Shown one piece after another: positions 50,485 to 51,446 of a DNA stretch of 51,446 bases. The notes under the pieces are model-generated. The model had not been told where the DNA came from, ran no database searches, and saw nothing but the letters and a program-made list of their open reading frames with translations. A program made the position numbers and the translations under genes. The stretch is taken from assembly GCA_025363655.1 (NCBI GenBank), contig JANYDK010000055.1, positions 1 to 51,446 of the forward strand, given 5' to 3'. Numbering within the stretch: the stretch's first letter is position 1; the number at the start of each line of letters is the position of its first letter. The DNA comes from Deltaproteobacteria bacterium. Lineage in GTDB: Bacteria; Myxococcota_A; Polyangia; Polyangiales; JADJMO01.

Positions 50485-51446
50485 GTGATGCCGCTCTTTG
50501 CCGTCGGCTTCGTGGTCTGTGTCGGCGCTGGCTGCCTCGTCCGATCTCTCGGAGAGCTCGGGGAGATCGAAGATGCGGCGAGCGTGGGCGAGGATGACCT
50601 CGCCGTCGGGAGCTTCGTTGGCTTGTTTGAGCGCGCGGGTCGGGGCATGGAGGAGCTTGTTGGTGGCGGCGTCGAGCATCACGCCGAGGGCCTTGCGATC
50701 GTCTTCGCCGAGGTGCTTGAGGCGTCCATTGAGCGTTTTTTCCAGCTCGGCGGCGAGCGTGCCACGCACCTTCTCGCGCAAGGCGACGATGGTCGGCGTG
50801 ACCTCGAGCTGGCGCGCCCAGGCCGAGAAGCCGTCGAGCTCGCTGACGACGAGCTGCTCGGCGACGTCGGCCTCTTGCTTGCGACCTTGCATGCCGACGG
50901 CGACGATTTGTTCGAGGTCGTCGATGTCGTAGCGGTAGCAGTTGTCGAGATCGTGGACGCGCGGATCGACGTTGCGTGGCACGGCGACGTCGACGAAGAA
51001 GAGCGGACGACCGCGCCGACGCTTCACCGCCGCGGCAGCGATTTCTCGGGTGACGACGAAGCCGGCGGCGCCGGTGGAGACGAGGACGACGTCGGCGTGC
51101 TCGAGGAGCGTCGGGAGCTCACCGAGCGAGCGGGCCTGCGCACCTTCGATTTGATCGGCGAGCGCTTGCGCCTTGTCGAACGAGCGATTGGCGATGAGGA
51201 GCCGCGTCGCACCGCCAGCCTTGAGCGCGCGCGCTGCCGACTCGGCGATCTCGCCGGCGCCGAGGAGGAGCACCTCGCGACCGGCGAGATCGCTGTAAAT
51301 CTTTCGCGCGAGATCGACGGCGACGCTGGCCACCGAGACCTGCCCGGCTCCGAGCGCCGTCTCGGAGCGGACGCGTTTGGCGACGTGGAACGCACGATGA
51401 AGAGCTCGACCGAGGACCGCGCCGAGCGAATCGGCGGCGGTGGCAG
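50482..51446 (-). CDS. hemA: Glutamyl-tRNA reductase, C-terminal part (5' end outside window)
   Basis: The last ~321 residues of HemA, which reduces glutamyl-tRNA to glutamate-1-semialdehyde, the first step of C5 haem synthesis. The frame stays open to the right edge. It includes RAFHVAKRVRSETALGAG, then VSVASVAVDLARKIYSDLAG, the NADPH-binding VLLLGAGEIAESAARAL and LLIANRSFDKAQ. FVDVAVPRNVDPRV and YRYDIDDLEQIV follow, and the helical dimerisation domain is at the end. The N-terminal catalytic domain with its Cys is missing from the window. The last ~30 residues are an acidic/His tail (DHEADGKERHH). It is upstream of hemC. Confidence 0.95.
   Translation of the reverse strand, partial: ATAADSLGAVLGRALHRAFHVAKRVRSETALGAGQVSVASVAVDLARKIYSDLAGREVLLLGAGEIAESAARALKAGGATRLLIANRSFDKAQALADQIEGAQARSLGELPTLLEHADVVLVSTGAAGFVVTREIAAAAVKRRRGRPLFFVDVAVPRNVDPRVHDLDNCYRYDIDDLEQIVAVGMQGRKQEADVAEQLVVSELDGFSAWARQLEVTPTIVALREKVRGTLAAELEKTLNGRLKHLGEDDRKALGVMLDAATNKLLHAPTRALKQANEAPDGEVILAHARRIFDLPELSERSDEAASADTDHEADGKERHH

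Overview
The window is high-GC DNA with strong G/C preference at third codon positions. Its content points to a large-genome myxobacterium (Myxococcota, probably the Polyangia side). The reasons are several Ser/Thr protein kinases (one with a PEGA domain), many lipoproteins with Asp/Thr/Ser/Gly-rich tails, a PilZ protein with a transmembrane anchor, an orphan chemoreceptor without a sensor domain, and the gene order prs-rplY-pth-rpsF-rpsR-rplI. This placement is inferred from gene content; no database was searched. I saw no tRNA, rRNA, CRISPR array, insertion sequence or prophage, so this reads as ordinary chromosome.

Layout. 1-4.8 kb: the 3' end of mfd, a glycosyltransferase with a clipped C-terminus overlapping a soluble kinase, and a membrane-anchored kinase. 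4.8-11.2 kb (minus strand): an Hsp70 with a very long Pro-rich linker and no lid, a J-domain partner, a four-helix membrane protein, then cytochrome bd oxidase (cydA, cydB). 11.3-16.6 kb (plus): a membrane metallophosphoesterase, an orphan chemoreceptor and a PEGA kinase, closed by a bidirectional terminator. 16.7-22.2 kb (minus): a CBM9-like lipoprotein, ffh, two paralogous acidic lipoproteins and a TPR/PEGA protein. 22.5-30.9 kb: a small membrane protein, the prs-rplY-pth-rpsF-rpsR-rplI housekeeping group, an NTF2-like lipoprotein, a minus-strand OB-like lipoprotein, sodB and a short orphan gene, separated by clear intrinsic terminators. 30.9-38.1 kb: a PilZ membrane protein, a 1080-residue receiver/DUF4388 membrane protein and a coupled degenerate sulfatase-fold lipoprotein.

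38.1-42.1 kb is the most interesting part. It is a tight plus-strand run of a cysteine synthase, an E1-like ThiF/MoeB enzyme lacking the usual N-terminus, a MoaD/CysO-like sulfur carrier ending in Gly-Gly, a short protein resembling only the N-terminal part of an E1, a CysM-like synthase and a JAMM protease resembling Mec. Together they look like a complete sulfur-carrier-dependent cysteine pathway with an apparently split or heteromeric activating enzyme. The genes overlap by four bases at three junctions.

42.1-51.4 kb holds asd (convergent and overlapping with the JAMM gene), pabB with an inverted repeat abutting its start codon, another lipoprotein, an alpha/beta hydrolase divergent from a CDP-alcohol phosphatidyltransferase, an rlmN-like gene, a repeat-rich lipoprotein, and hemC downstream of hemA, which runs off the right edge.
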